A stretch of DNA of 36,335 nucleotides from positions 112,410-148,744 of the forward strand of contig NZ_JH767533.1 in the NCBI RefSeq assembly GCF_000281085.1, given 5' to 3'. The DNA is from Catenovulum agarivorans YM01. Lineage in GTDB: Bacteria; Pseudomonadota; Gammaproteobacteria; Enterobacterales; Alteromonadaceae. Below, one piece after another: positions 1 through 8,647 of the stretch (the first letter of the stretch is position 1; each line of letters opens with the position of its first letter). Position numbers and translations under genes: made by a program. Below the pieces are notes generated by a model. The model had not been told where the DNA came from, did not search any database, and saw nothing but the letters and a program-made list of their open reading frames with translations.

Positions 1-473
1 CCGCCTGTGCCATACAATTCAACTTCTTTAATATTGGTCCAAGTTGAACCTGCACTGTTTTCAAAGGTTTTTATGCGGATTTGGCGAGCATCTATATCAT
101 CAATATCGTAAACTTCAATGCTTGAAGTGGTGCCTGAGCTAACACTGTCATACACTTTAGTCCAAGAGCCACTGGTTGCTGCGCGTGCCCAAATTTCGAA
201 TGTATGAGTTTGATCACCACCATTACCCCAAGAAACACCTACTTCAGTAACAGTTTGCACTGAATCTAAATTAAATTGTAAGTTTACTGGTGAACCAGAT
301 GCCGCCCAGCGTGATGCCCAAGCTAAGCTGCCATCAATTACGTTTGATGCCGGATAACTTGCATGGCCTTCACCCCAATCTTCTGCGCTATCAATGTTTA
401 AAGTATTTGCATGTGAGTATGTTGTTGCGGTTAATGCGAGAGCTGCCCAACTAAGGGTTTTGATTATTTTCAT
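1..473 (-). CDS. Secreted protein with N-terminal F5/8 type C (discoidin/CBM32-like) domain, partial
   Basis: This reading frame opens at ATG 473-471 and runs off the left edge without a stop, so only about the first 157 residues are seen. Residues 1-23 form a signal peptide (MKIIKTLSWAALALTATTYS, then HA before the likely cleavage site). The rest looks like one beta-sandwich F5/8 type C domain: it has SAEDWGEGHASYPASNVIDG, the WASRWAASGSPVNLQFNLDS stretch, VTEVGVSWGNG and a closing IRIKTFENSAGSTWTNIKEV strand. In marine Alteromonadales such a domain commonly precedes an alginate lyase, agarase or another polysaccharide-active catalytic domain, but that part lies outside the window. The enzyme class is therefore inference. 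The ribosome-binding site is weak. Confidence 0.8.
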   Translation of the reverse strand, partial: MKIIKTLSWAALALTATTYSHANTLNIDSAEDWGEGHASYPASNVIDGSLAWASRWAASGSPVNLQFNLDSVQTVTEVGVSWGNGGDQTHTFEIWARAATSGSWTKVYDSVSSGTTSSIEVYDIDDIDARQIRIKTFENSAGSTWTNIKEVELYGTG

Positions 474-554
474 GTGTGTGTACCGAAAGTTTTTGTTTGC
501 TAATTTGGAACTCTAATTATTTTTAGGTTCCACCAACAAATTCCATATTGATAG

Positions 555-581
555 ATTGGTATTACAATTTGATTTACCAAT
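555..581. promoter_or_regulatory. Candidate operator upstream of the carbohydrate-binding gene
   Basis: ATTGGTA at 555-561 and TACCAAT at 575-581 form a perfect 7-bp inverted repeat. A second pair, CATATTG at 544-550 and CAATATG at 578-584, brackets or overlaps it. The half-site ATTGGTA equals that of the GntR-family uronate regulators ExuR/UxuR, whose known site is close to ATTGGTATACCAAT. The 14 bases from 555 (ATTGGTATTACAAT) differ from it at two positions. A TTGACT hexamer on the minus strand at 592-587 could be a -35 element for the leftward gene, so a bound repressor would block the promoter. The rest of 474-752 shows nothing coding. It has only a weak bulged hairpin at 726-750 just after the stop of the binding-protein gene. 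Assignment to a regulator is inference. Confidence 0.35.
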
Positions 582-752
582 ATGTAAGTCAAAAATTAAC
601 AGGTATAAAACAATTGATCAACTTTTTAGTGGTTTTATAGTAAATTTTGTTGCGAATTATGATTTTTAGCTGAGGTTAATGATATTGAGAATATACTGTT
701 GCAGTTGTTAGGCAGCCGTAGGGTTTGTCGAGACTATTCTTTGTCTGACAAT

Positions 753-1634
753 TTATTGTTGCTGGCAAGGGATGATTTGCCAATCTTTGACTTTATCTAA
801 ATAAAATCCAACAGCGTGATAAGCTTGTTGAATAGTTCCTGCGTTATTTAACTTAGTTAAGCCAATATTGAGTGCTTCGGCCAACTCAGTTCCTTGTGGA
901 TGTTTTTTGGAGACTAAAAAATGCAGCGATTCATCAAACACAACTTTTACATTCTTAATGGGTTTAAGTTTTACCCCGTGGTGATCTTGCGCTAAGTCAG
1001 CTTGAGTAGAAAAAGTCGTTAGTAAATAATCGGCGCGGCCTGCTGCTATCATACGAAACATTTGTGGAAACGAGGGCGCTGAAATTGTTGGACTGCCAAT
1101 ACATTGATGCGCACTTAAATCATTTACCCAAGTTCTGTTGGTAACACCCACTAGCTGTCGAATGTTAGATAAGTCACTAATAGCTTGCAGTTGTTTATTG
1201 TCAGCCAATACATATAACCCCTTCTCAAACTGACCTGTGGCAACAAGCGCCTGCGATTGGTAACTGTATGTTTTGTTATGTTGATGCGACCAAAAAGTTA
1301 AACCTGCAGAAACAATATTTCCTTTGTTTATTTCTAAGTTTAGTCTGTGCTGAATAGGGTAGGGTTTTACTTTAATAATTGGACGATAACCAGCTGCGAC
1401 TAATGCTTGGCAAAATAATAAACTTTCCATCGCAACTTGATTGTTATTTTGGTAGTAATCTTGGTTATCTTCACATGGGCTTTTAAATATTTTTTGCACA
1501 GCCGCAAGATGTTCACCATAATGCCCTAGGGTTAGGTGAATGCTATTTAACGCTGGTTGTGCTTTGGCGGCTTTTTCTACCGCGTTGGCATGGCCTCCAA
1601 GCACAAGTAGTAACAAAAGGGATCGCAGCAACAA
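753..1634 (-). CDS. Orphan periplasmic substrate-binding protein, family 3-like
   Basis: The 293-residue product has a signal peptide (MLLRSLLLLLVLGGHANA) and the pattern of type 2 periplasmic binding proteins. An early segment carries SIHLTLGHYGEHLAA, a middle part has DLSNIRQLVGVTNRTW, and a late part has FRMIAAGRADYLLTTFSTQ and VVFDESLHFLVSKKHPQG. The last two resemble the ligand-hinge and second-lobe motifs of the SBP_bac_3 family. No permease or ATPase lies nearby, so it is an orphan. Many Alteromonadales carry such proteins with unknown ligands. The start codon is TTG at 1634 (the next codon is also TTG). An in-frame TAA at 1646-1644 excludes a longer frame, and no ATG occurs before residue 69. 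The ribosome-binding site is poor. The four cysteines could pair in the periplasm. Ligand and role are unknown. Confidence 0.65.
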   Translation of the reverse strand: MLLRSLLLLLVLGGHANAVEKAAKAQPALNSIHLTLGHYGEHLAAVQKIFKSPCEDNQDYYQNNNQVAMESLLFCQALVAAGYRPIIKVKPYPIQHRLNLEINKGNIVSAGLTFWSHQHNKTYSYQSQALVATGQFEKGLYVLADNKQLQAISDLSNIRQLVGVTNRTWVNDLSAHQCIGSPTISAPSFPQMFRMIAAGRADYLLTTFSTQADLAQDHHGVKLKPIKNVKVVFDESLHFLVSKKHPQGTELAEALNIGLTKLNNAGTIQQAYHAVGFYLDKVKDWQIIPCQQQ

Positions 1635-1655
1635 AACAAATACTTATATTTGGTC

Positions 1656-1670
1656 AACTAATTATTAGTT
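1656..1670. promoter_or_regulatory. Palindrome between divergent genes
   Basis: AACTAAT-T-ATTAGTT is a perfect 7-bp inverted repeat around one central base. It sits in the 97-bp gap between the leftward binding-protein gene and the rightward hypothetical gene. Its place and symmetry fit an operator for a dimeric regulator, but no known family is recognised and the AT-rich sequence makes chance palindromes likely. Confidence 0.25.
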
Positions 1671-1731
1671 AAGCATGTGCGATAAATGCAGTAAACTCAA
1701 GTAATAGCTAAATCAAATAAAGGACGCTGAA

Positions 1732-2154
1732 ATGTCGGAAACTAATAATACGCAAATCGATTTAAACCAACTGGCACAACCGCTGATAGATAAATTACCT
1801 GACGAGCTTAACTGGCAGCAAGATAATAGATTTAACGCTTTGATGGCAGAAGTACCTAAACCTTTATTTGAGATTATTTTGCCTTGGTTAGAAGCTGAAT
1901 TTCAGCATAAATGGGACAGAGATAATATTAAAAAAGCACCGGATTTAGTTAAGCTGGGTGCGGGCGTTTTTGCCAAAATGGAAAAAGATCAGTTTTTATT
2001 TAGCGGTTTAGATATCGACCAAAAGCTTATGTTGGCTTGGTGGCCTTGGGGGCCTGGAGCGCCTGCCAGTTTACGCATTTTTGTTGCGCAAGATCCTGCT
2101 GGTATTAAAGCGCCAGGTGTTTTGAGCAAACTCAAATCTTTGATTTTTGGTTAA
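1732..2154 (+). CDS. Hypothetical protein, 140 aa
   Basis: I do not recognise this protein. It starts at ATG 1732 behind a good ribosome-binding site (AAAGGACG, about 6 bases before the start). It has no signal peptide and no membrane segment, so it is probably cytoplasmic. The first half is acidic and helical (DLNQLAQPLIDKLPDELNWQ). The centre has a charged stretch (HKWDRDNIKKAPDLVKLGAG), and the C-terminal third has an unusual aromatic-proline run, MLAWWPWGPGAPASLRIFVA. The clean ribosome-binding site and codon pattern support a real gene. It precedes dsbD by 86 bases on the same strand, which suggests but does not prove co-transcription. Confidence 0.6.
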   Translation: MSETNNTQIDLNQLAQPLIDKLPDELNWQQDNRFNALMAEVPKPLFEIILPWLEAEFQHKWDRDNIKKAPDLVKLGAGVFAKMEKDQFLFSGLDIDQKLMLAWWPWGPGAPASLRIFVAQDPAGIKAPGVLSKLKSLIFG

Positions 2155-2240
2155 TTGAAATTATTTGGTTGTTTGTTGGGTCTTAGTCTTCAAACCTTTA
2201 GTTTACACATTAACAAATTAAAGCCAGTGGGAGTTTATCT

Positions 2241-3983
2241 GTGCGTTGTTTTCAAATTGTCTGTTTGTGGTTATTGTTTTCTACATCTGCTTGGGCGTTT
2301 AATTTTTCTGACTTGCAGCAAGATGACGAATTTTTACCAGTTGAGCAAGCTTTCCAATTTGATTTTAATCAGCAAGGAAACCAACTTTCGTTAACTTGGC
2401 AAATCCACGAAGGCTACTACTTATATAAAGATAAAACTCGAGCAAAAGCAGACAAACAAGAACTAAGCATAAGCTTTGTTCAACAAGGCAAAGAGAAACA
2501 CGACGAGTATTTTGGTTTAGTGACTGTTTTTCGTGACCAGCTGCAAGCAAAACTTGATCTATCCGGTGTGCAAACCGATACCCTGTTGGTGACTTACCAA
2601 GGCTGTGCTGATGCTGGTTTATGTTATCCACCGGTATTAAAAGAAATCCCCTTGTTGGCGGTTGCCAGCGCTAGCGACAGTAGCGGGTCAGCGCAAGGCT
2701 CTGTGCAAGCAACACAAACACCTTCAACAAATTCTGCAAACAATTCATCTGGGCTGTTGGGTTATTTTGACCAAAGCAGTGTGTGGTTAACCTTATTAAG
2801 CTTTTTTGTTTTAGGTTTAGGTTTATCACTCACACCTTGTGTGCTGCCTATGGTACCTATTTTAAGTTCGATTATTAGCAGCCAAAAATCTACCCATGTA
2901 AAAAGCAGTTTAGTTTTATCCTTGTTTTATGTGCTGGGCATGGCAACTTTTTATACCTTGAGTGGTGTATTAGTTGGCTTTTTTGGCGCGCAATTTAATG
3001 TACAGCTTTATTTGCAGGCGCCTTGGTTAGCCATATCTTTTGCGATTATTTTTGTATTACTCGCTTTGTCTATGTTTGGTTTGTACGAGTTGCAGTTACC
3101 AGCATCTTGGCAAAGTAAATTGCAGCAAACAGGGCAAAATAAAAAAGGTTTAATTGCGACTTATATTGCTGGTGGTGTATCGGCTTTGGCGCTATCACCT
3201 TGTGTGTCTGCACCACTTGCTAGTGCGTTAGTATATATCTCGACCACTGGCGATGCGGTTTTAGGTGGCGGTGCTTTATTGGTGATGAGTTTGGGTATGG
3301 GTTTACCCTTGTTATTGGTCGGTGCTGGTTTAGGTGGTTGGTTGCCACAAACGGGTGGTTGGATGATCCGCGTTAAACAATTGTTTGGTGTGATCATGCT
3401 CGGCATGGCAATCTGGGTGGTGGAGCGTTTATTGCCATCTATTGTCAGTGCAGCTTTATATGCTTTATTGCTGGTGTGGGCGGCTGTGCATTTAGGTTTA
3501 TTGCAAACAGACAATACAGCAAAAGCTAAAAACACACAGTTTTTCGCTTGGGTATTGTTATTGGCTGGTGTCTTCTACTTTTATCACAATTATCAACAAA
3601 CCTATGCGGTTAGCTCGGGTGCTGCACCGGCACAACATGCATCTGTATTTAAACGAGTGCAGTCGGTTGCCGAGCTGGAAACTTTATTGGTTAACTCAAA
3701 CGGTAAAAAATCTATCGTCGATTTATACGCAGATTGGTGTGTTAGTTGTTTAGTGATAGAAGATGAAGTATTCGCTAAATTAAACCCAGCAGATTACCCA
3801 GACTATCAATTTTTACAACTAGACCTAACAGAAATGACCCAAGCAAAACAAAGCTTTTTAAGCCAACATAATCTATTTGGTCCACCTGCTTTATTGGCTT
3901 TTGCCGCAGGAGAAAGCCAAACTGCTGAATTTGTTTATCAAGCTGAGTTTAATTTAGAGCAGTTTGAAGGCTGGTTTAGGTAG
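2241..3983 (+). CDS. dsbD: Thiol:disulfide interchange protein DsbD
   Basis: DsbD moves electrons from cytoplasmic thioredoxin across the inner membrane to periplasmic DsbC/DsbG and cytochrome c maturation factors. All three modules are present in 580 residues. After a signal peptide (1-19) comes the periplasmic alpha domain with the redox pair C122/C128 in YQGCADAGLCYPP. A membrane domain (about 180-445) follows, with C200 in LTPCVLPMVPI and C321 in LSPCVSAPL. Last is a periplasmic thioredoxin-like domain with C500/C503 in ADWCVSC. The start is GTG 2241, chosen because GTGGGAG lies about 8 bases upstream and the signal peptide follows at once. It ends 8 bases before the stop of the convergent DUF3087 gene, with no visible terminator. 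Two cytochromes c in the window are plausible clients, which is inference. Confidence 0.95.
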   Translation: MRCFQIVCLWLLFSTSAWAFNFSDLQQDDEFLPVEQAFQFDFNQQGNQLSLTWQIHEGYYLYKDKTRAKADKQELSISFVQQGKEKHDEYFGLVTVFRDQLQAKLDLSGVQTDTLLVTYQGCADAGLCYPPVLKEIPLLAVASASDSSGSAQGSVQATQTPSTNSANNSSGLLGYFDQSSVWLTLLSFFVLGLGLSLTPCVLPMVPILSSIISSQKSTHVKSSLVLSLFYVLGMATFYTLSGVLVGFFGAQFNVQLYLQAPWLAISFAIIFVLLALSMFGLYELQLPASWQSKLQQTGQNKKGLIATYIAGGVSALALSPCVSAPLASALVYISTTGDAVLGGGALLVMSLGMGLPLLLVGAGLGGWLPQTGGWMIRVKQLFGVIMLGMAIWVVERLLPSIVSAALYALLLVWAAVHLGLLQTDNTAKAKNTQFFAWVLLLAGVFYFYHNYQQTYAVSSGAAPAQHASVFKRVQSVAELETLLVNSNGKKSIVDLYADWCVSCLVIEDEVFAKLNPADYPDYQFLQLDLTEMTQAKQSFLSQHNLFGPPALLAFAAGESQTAEFVYQAEFNLEQFEGWFR

Positions 3984-3991
3984 TTTGTGTT

Positions 3992-4501
3992 TCAATATTC
4001 AACCAACTCTTCCTTATCAAATGACTCTTTTTTTAACTCTACGCGTTTGTTGCGCGCTTGTGCTTCTAATTCAGTTTGCCATTTAGATAATTCTTCCATA
4101 GTGATTGTATTGTCATCTAACAACCATAAGCGGCGACAGCCTTGATAATAAAAATACATAATTTGCATGGCTTTAACGTCACCAGCCTCAACAGCCTTGT
4201 TCAGTTTAGTACGTTTGCGGGTAATATAGTTAAGTTGCTTTTTTAACCGCCATACGTAATAAACTTCATGCATATAAGGGTGTGATTTGTATTTGTTGAG
4301 TGTTATGCCAACCACAATACAGCCAACTATCACACCGAATAAATTCCAATGAAAATGGCTGCCGTCGGCGTCTGGAAAAAGCTGAATTAACAATTGGGCT
4401 ATGCCTAAACTGAGCGCTGTAAGTGCAATAATGCAGCTGATAATTACGCGGTTAAGGTGTTGGCGGTAGGTGTCTTTATTTATGTTTTCAAAGGTGAACA
4501 T
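3992..4501 (-). CDS. DUF3087 family membrane protein
   Basis: The product matches the layout of the DUF3087 family of small gammaproteobacterial membrane proteins. A short N-terminal motif (FENINKDTYRQHLNRV) is followed by two membrane helices (roughly residues 20-40 and 52-70, separated by FPDADGSHFHWNLFG), then a cytoplasmic, charged helical tail with YYVWRLKKQLNYI and GDVKAMQIMYFYYQGCRRLW. The family function is unknown. I start at ATG 4501 because it opens directly on the conserved N-terminus. A TTG at 4513 would add only four residues (MICR). It is convergent with dsbD and ends 8 bases from it. No ribosome-binding site is obvious. Confidence 0.8.
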   Translation of the reverse strand: MFTFENINKDTYRQHLNRVIISCIIALTALSLGIAQLLIQLFPDADGSHFHWNLFGVIVGCIVVGITLNKYKSHPYMHEVYYVWRLKKQLNYITRKRTKLNKAVEAGDVKAMQIMYFYYQGCRRLWLLDDNTITMEELSKWQTELEAQARNKRVELKKESFDKEELVEY

Positions 4502-4576
4502 GCGGCAAATCAAACTAAATTAACTTGCCGCCTAGTATACAGTTTTCGGCCCATTAGGCTGAATTTATTTGACCTA

Positions 4577-5350
4577 TTATTTACGTCTAAATAAACTTAT
4601 TGCTGCTGCAAACAATAACCAAGCATAACTGAATGCGCCACCGCTTGAACCTGAAGCTGAGTTACCGTCTGTCGGCTGCTCAGTTTGCTCATAAGTTGTT
4701 AGTGGGCGGGTTAATTTTATTGCTGTGTTAGTTTCCGTATTAACGATAGTAATTTGTTCTATATAGATTAGATTATCAACGGTTATTGGTGTTTCAGCCG
4801 CTTCGTCTGCTTCTGTATAGTCTTTGACTGGCGTCTGAGCAAAAGTACTGTTTAAGTAATAATTTGGTTGGGCGGCGATTGCATCTATGATTTCCATGCC
4901 TGTGCCTGTTACTTGACCAAAAACGGTAAAACCACCATTTTGTGCGTCTAAGTTCCCACTATTGTCTGCTAAATTAATAAACCATTGGCTGGTTGCTGAA
5001 TTAGCATCACCACCGAGTTTTGCCATAGCTATGGTGCCACGGACATTTGAATAAACAGGTTCATTTTCTACTGCAGGATCTGTTTCCACTGCAGCCAATA
5101 AATTATCCTCACCCAAGTAATAACCGCCGGTTTGCATTACAAAACCTTTAACCAGTCTATGTATCGCGGTTTGTTCGTACGCACCACTGTTTACATAAGA
5201 TAAAAAGTTTTCGACCGTTTTCGGTGTTGTATCGTCGTAGAGGTTTATTTCAAAATCACCCAAATTGGTTTCTACTAACACCACAGTTGCATGGGCACCT
5301 TGCCATAAACTAGCCCATGCAATTAGGGCGATTACACTTAGTTTGCGCAT
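4577..5350 (-). CDS. Secreted cyclophilin-type peptidyl-prolyl isomerase with GlyGly-CTERM tail
   Basis: The protein is a cyclophilin that speeds cis-trans isomerisation of proline bonds. After a signal peptide (MRKLSVIALIAWASLWQGAH, then A) comes the isomerase domain: VETNLGDFEINLYDD, ENFLSYVNSGAY, IHRLVKGFVMQTGG, SATSQWFINLADN and GGFTVFGQVTGTG. The C-terminus ends in a Gly/Ser stretch (NSASGSSGGAFS), one membrane helix (YAWLLFAAAISLF) and RRK. This is the arrangement of GlyGly-CTERM proteins, which rhombosortase processes and which are often type II secretion substrates. The isomerase probably acts at or beyond the cell surface, which is inference. I chose ATG 5350 because GAGAAG lies just upstream and the signal peptide begins there. 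The longer frame starts with TTG at 5371. Confidence 0.88.
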   Translation of the reverse strand: MRKLSVIALIAWASLWQGAHATVVLVETNLGDFEINLYDDTTPKTVENFLSYVNSGAYEQTAIHRLVKGFVMQTGGYYLGEDNLLAAVETDPAVENEPVYSNVRGTIAMAKLGGDANSATSQWFINLADNSGNLDAQNGGFTVFGQVTGTGMEIIDAIAAQPNYYLNSTFAQTPVKDYTEADEAAETPITVDNLIYIEQITIVNTETNTAIKLTRPLTTYEQTEQPTDGNSASGSSGGAFSYAWLLFAAAISLFRRK

Positions 5351-5489
5351 ATTACTTCTCAAAATATCCAATCATTTAAAGGGTAAAGTTACACTTTTAT
5401 TTAACAAATGTCTTGTAGGGGTAACAATTGACAACAAATTAATCAGGTTAAATCGCCTTTGATTTAGCGCAGTTTTTACCAAAACTAAA

Positions 5490-5519
5490 TTCACCTTAAG
5501 CGACAAAATCAGGTACACT
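5490..5519 (+). promoter_or_regulatory. Possible sigma-70 promoter for ubiE
   Basis: TTCACC at 5490-5495 and TACACT at 5514-5519 are separated by 18 bases and lie 36 bases upstream of ubiE. Each hexamer matches four of six consensus bases. A better -35 (TTGACA, 5428-5433) lies further up but has no good -10 at the right distance. This is a weak call based on spacing alone. Confidence 0.3.
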
Positions 5520-5555
5520 AACGGCAAATTTTGCGAGCTAATTCAATATAGATTT

Positions 5556-6320
5556 ATGACAGATAAAATGGATAAATCAGACAACCAAACGCATTTTGGT
5601 TTTCAGACAGTCGACAAAGACGAGAAAGTACACAAAGTAGCCGAAGTTTTTCACTCAGTTGCGGCTAAATACGACATTATGAACGACTTAATGTCAGGTG
5701 GTGTGCACAGGTTATGGAAGCGTCATACCATAGCTTGCAGTGGTGTTCGTACTGGCAACAAAGTATTAGATTTAGCCGGTGGCACAGGCGATCTAACCGC
5801 TAAGTTTTCTCGTATTGTTGGTGAAACTGGCCAAGTTATTTTGTCGGATATTAATGAGTCTATGCTCAATGTTGGTCGCGATAAATTACGTGATATGGGC
5901 ATAGTCGGCAATGTTGAATATGTGCAAGCAAATGCCGAATGTTTGCCGTTTGCGGATAATCAATTTGATGTGGTGACTATCGCTTTTGGTTTGCGTAATG
6001 TAACAGATAAAGACGCCGCGCTTGCTTCTATCTTCCGCGTATTAAAGCCGGGTGGCCGTTTGTTGGTGTTAGAGTTTTCTAAACCAGTGAATGAAACTTT
6101 CAGTAAAATTTACGATTGGTACTCATTTAATATTTTGCCAAGCATGGGGCAGATGATCACCAATGATGCTGAAAGTTACCGTTATTTGGCTGAATCTATT
6201 CGTATGCATCCAGACCAAGAAACGTTAAAAGGCATGATGGAGCAGGTTGGTTTTGAAGAGGTCACTTACCAAAACTTAACCGGCGGTATTGTTGCACTGC
6301 ACAAAGGATATAAATTTTAA
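5556..6320 (+). CDS. ubiE: Ubiquinone/menaquinone biosynthesis C-methyltransferase UbiE
   Basis: UbiE is the S-adenosylmethionine-dependent C-methyltransferase of ubiquinone synthesis (demethoxyubiquinol precursor) and menaquinone synthesis (demethylmenaquinone). The 254 residues match the usual length of about 251. Visible motifs are [19 protein letters not shown] near the start, the SAM-binding motif [13 protein letters not shown] (about 70-81), [15 protein letters not shown], and [14 protein letters not shown]. The [20 protein letters not shown] stretch is also typical of the family. The start is ATG 5556; a second ATG at 5568 is possible. Its stop overlaps the start of ubiJ by one base (TAATG), so ubiE-ubiJ-ubiB forms a translationally coupled operon. 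Confidence 0.97.
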   Translation: MTDKMDKSDNQTHFGFQTVDKDEKVHKVAEVFHSVAAKYDIMNDLMSGGVHRLWKRHTIACSGVRTGNKVLDLAGGTGDLTAKFSRIVGETGQVILSDINESMLNVGRDKLRDMGIVGNVEYVQANAECLPFADNQFDVVTIAFGLRNVTDKDAALASIFRVLKPGGRLLVLEFSKPVNETFSKIYDWYSFNILPSMGQMITNDAESYRYLAESIRMHPDQETLKGMMEQVGFEEVTYQNLTGGIVALHKGYKF

Positions 6321-6955
6321 TGCCAACTGCGAGTTTAATCAGTGGTTTAGTTGAACATAGTATCAACTATTGGTTACGCCAAACTGGCGTACAACAAAAT
6401 GTGCCTAAACCATTATTAGGCAAACAATTTGTGATTAAAATTACTGATTTAAAACTCGAGTTGCAAATGCATGTGCAACAAGGCGCAGACGATTACCAAG
6501 GTTTAGTTAGTGTTTGGTCGCCAGCAAATGACCAAGCTGATTGCACTATCAGCTGCACCCTGTCTGGTTTATATCAACTACAGCAACCCGCACAAATTAC
6601 TAAGCTGATTAAACAAGGTGAGTTGGATATAGAAGGTGATGTGCAGCTTGCACAAACCTATGCTGACTGGCTGAAATCAAGTTTAGTCCATTGGCAAGAC
6701 GTGCTAGCAAGTGTGACATCAGGGCCGGTTGCGCACAAAATTTCAGAAGCTGGTCAACAAACCTTTGAACTTGCGCAAAAGCAGCTTGCTAACCAGCAAC
6801 GCGCTTTAGTTAATATTGTTTGGGATGAAAAAAAACTTGCGCCACATCCAATTGAAGTGGCTGATTTTACCGAACAAGTTAAACAACTTAGACAAGATAC
6901 CGACCGCTTTGAAGCGCGTTTACAACAATTAATCCAAAAGGTGGAACAACTGTGA
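6320..6955 (+). CDS. ubiJ: Ubiquinone biosynthesis accessory factor UbiJ (SCP2 domain)
   Basis: UbiJ is a lipid-binding accessory protein of the soluble ubiquinone-synthesis complex and lies between ubiE and ubiB in most gammaproteobacteria. The 211-residue product has an N-terminal SCP2-like sterol-carrier domain (about 15-110, with [14 protein letters not shown] and [20 protein letters not shown]). A C-terminal helix with heptad pattern follows ([20 protein letters not shown]), as in the E. coli protein of 201 residues. The start ATG shares a base with the ubiE stop, and the end overlaps ubiB by four bases (GTGA). Assignment rests on gene order plus domain pattern. No catalytic site is expected. 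Confidence 0.92.
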   Translation: MPTASLISGLVEHSINYWLRQTGVQQNVPKPLLGKQFVIKITDLKLELQMHVQQGADDYQGLVSVWSPANDQADCTISCTLSGLYQLQQPAQITKLIKQGELDIEGDVQLAQTYADWLKSSLVHWQDVLASVTSGPVAHKISEAGQQTFELAQKQLANQQRALVNIVWDEKKLAPHPIEVADFTEQVKQLRQDTDRFEARLQQLIQKVEQL

Positions 6956-8580
6956 GTTTATGGCGTTTTTATATCATCCTAAAAACTTTATTAACTTATG
7001 GTTTAGACGATTTAATTCCACAGCGTTTTCAGCGTTGGTATTTTAAATTAGCTCGCCTCAGTGCTTTTTGGTTGTACAACCGCCATGCGGACAAACCAGT
7101 TGAAGTTCGCTTGCGTTTAGCGCTGCAATCGCTAGGACCTGTATTTGTTAAATTTGGCCAAATGTTATCTACTCGGCGAGATTTATTGCCAGCCGAGTTT
7201 GCCAACGAGCTTAAATTACTCCAAGACCAAGTTAGTCCATTTGATGGTGAACAAGCGAAAAAACTAATAGAACAAGCTTGGAAAATTGATTCTCTCGATG
7301 ACTATTTAGCCCATTTTGAAATAGAGCCTTTGGCTTCTGCTTCTATTGCACAAGTACATGCGGCGCAGTTACATGAAGATAGCCCGTTTGCGCATTCAGA
7401 CATAGTCATTAAGGTGATACGTCCTGGTATTGCCGAAACCATGCGAGCAGACGTAGAGCTAATGAAAACTATGGCAAGTGTATTAGCGAAAATTCTACCA
7501 GACGGTCGCCGTTTACGCCCTGTTGAAGTGGTAAAAGAATACGAAAAAACCTTGTTCGACGAGCTTGATCTAATGCGTGAAGCGGCCAACAGTATTCAAC
7601 TTAAACGCAACTTTGCTGACTCGAAACAACTGTATATTCCTGCTGTGTATTCTGATTTATGCCGCAATAATGTCATGGTAATGGAGCGCATTTATGGCAT
7701 TCCGGTAGGGGATGTTGAAGCATTAAGAGCGCAAGGCACCAATATGCAGTTATTGGCCGAGCGTGGTGTTGAGATATTTTTTACCCAAGTATTTCGTGAT
7801 AGTTTTTTCCATGCCGACATGCACCCAGGCAATATTTTTGTGTCGAAAGAACACCCAGAAGACCCTATGTACATAGGCATAGACTGCGGAATTGTTGGTA
7901 CGCTAAATAAAGATGATAAACGCTATTTGGCCGATAACTTTATTGCGTTTTTTAACCGTGATTATCGCAAAGTAGCAGAGCTGCACGTTGATTCAGGTTG
8001 GGTGCCGCGTGACACCAATGTAGAAGATTTTGAATTTGCTATTCGCACTGTGTGTGAGCCTATTTTCGAAAAACCATTGGCGGAAATCTCTTTTGGTAAT
8101 GTGTTGTTAAATTTGTTTAATACCGCGCGTCGATTCCAAATGGAAGTGCAGCCGCAATTGGTCTTGTTGCAAAAAACTTTACTTTATATCGAAGGTTTAG
8201 GCCGCCAGTTATATCCACAGCTGGATTTGTGGAAAACCGCTAAACCTTTCTTAGAAAATTGGGTAAAACAACAAGTTGGTTTTGGCGCCATTATCAATTC
8301 GGTCAAAGAAAATGCGCCATACTGGGGTGAGAAATTACCTGAGTTACCTGATTTAGTTTACGATGCACTGCATAGTCACAGAGAACTGCAACACCAACAG
8401 AGCTTATTAATTGAGGCTCTGCAAGAGCGTAACCATAAACCAAGCGTATTGCCGCAAATTGGCCATGTAGCCGCTATTTCTGCTGTGTTGGTTTATTGTT
8501 TTAAAGATGAGTTATGGTTGTCAGCTAGCCTGCTAATTGTAGCTTTAATTAGTTGGTTAACCAGCGTCAAGCGCCAATAA
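6952..8580 (+). CDS. ubiB: Ubiquinone biosynthesis regulatory kinase-like protein UbiB
   Basis: UbiB is an ABC1/ADCK-type atypical kinase (ATPase) needed for ubiquinone synthesis, anchored to the inner membrane. The 542 residues are close to the E. coli length of 546. Family marks are the KxGQ motif (KFGQ, 67-70), the Ala-rich nucleotide loop ([12 protein letters not shown], 127-138), lysine 154 in VIKVIRPG, the catalytic [10 protein letters not shown] (D289, N294) and DCGIVG (D311), which replaces the DFG of ordinary kinases as is normal for UbiB. Two hydrophobic helices close the protein (about 493-537). The start is GTG, overlapping the ubiJ stop by four bases. No terminator is visible in the short gap after it. 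Confidence 0.97.
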   Translation: MSLWRFYIILKTLLTYGLDDLIPQRFQRWYFKLARLSAFWLYNRHADKPVEVRLRLALQSLGPVFVKFGQMLSTRRDLLPAEFANELKLLQDQVSPFDGEQAKKLIEQAWKIDSLDDYLAHFEIEPLASASIAQVHAAQLHEDSPFAHSDIVIKVIRPGIAETMRADVELMKTMASVLAKILPDGRRLRPVEVVKEYEKTLFDELDLMREAANSIQLKRNFADSKQLYIPAVYSDLCRNNVMVMERIYGIPVGDVEALRAQGTNMQLLAERGVEIFFTQVFRDSFFHADMHPGNIFVSKEHPEDPMYIGIDCGIVGTLNKDDKRYLADNFIAFFNRDYRKVAELHVDSGWVPRDTNVEDFEFAIRTVCEPIFEKPLAEISFGNVLLNLFNTARRFQMEVQPQLVLLQKTLLYIEGLGRQLYPQLDLWKTAKPFLENWVKQQVGFGAIINSVKENAPYWGEKLPELPDLVYDALHSHRELQHQQSLLIEALQERNHKPSVLPQIGHVAAISAVLVYCFKDELWLSASLLIVALISWLTSVKRQ

Positions 8581-8647
8581 TCACCTTTGCAACTTAGCAG
8601 ATCCTAGCCTACATTTGTAATTGTTCGTTCTTAACTTTTACAGTGTC

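Noticed and set aside
2155-2394. Reading frame of 79 codons directly after the hypothetical gene
   Set aside because: It overlaps the well-supported start, ribosome-binding site and signal peptide of dsbD in another frame and has no ribosome-binding site of its own.
3161-3535. 124-codon frame on the minus strand of dsbD
   Set aside because: It lies wholly inside the dsbD membrane domain, with low-complexity sequence typical of an antisense shadow of hydrophobic codons.
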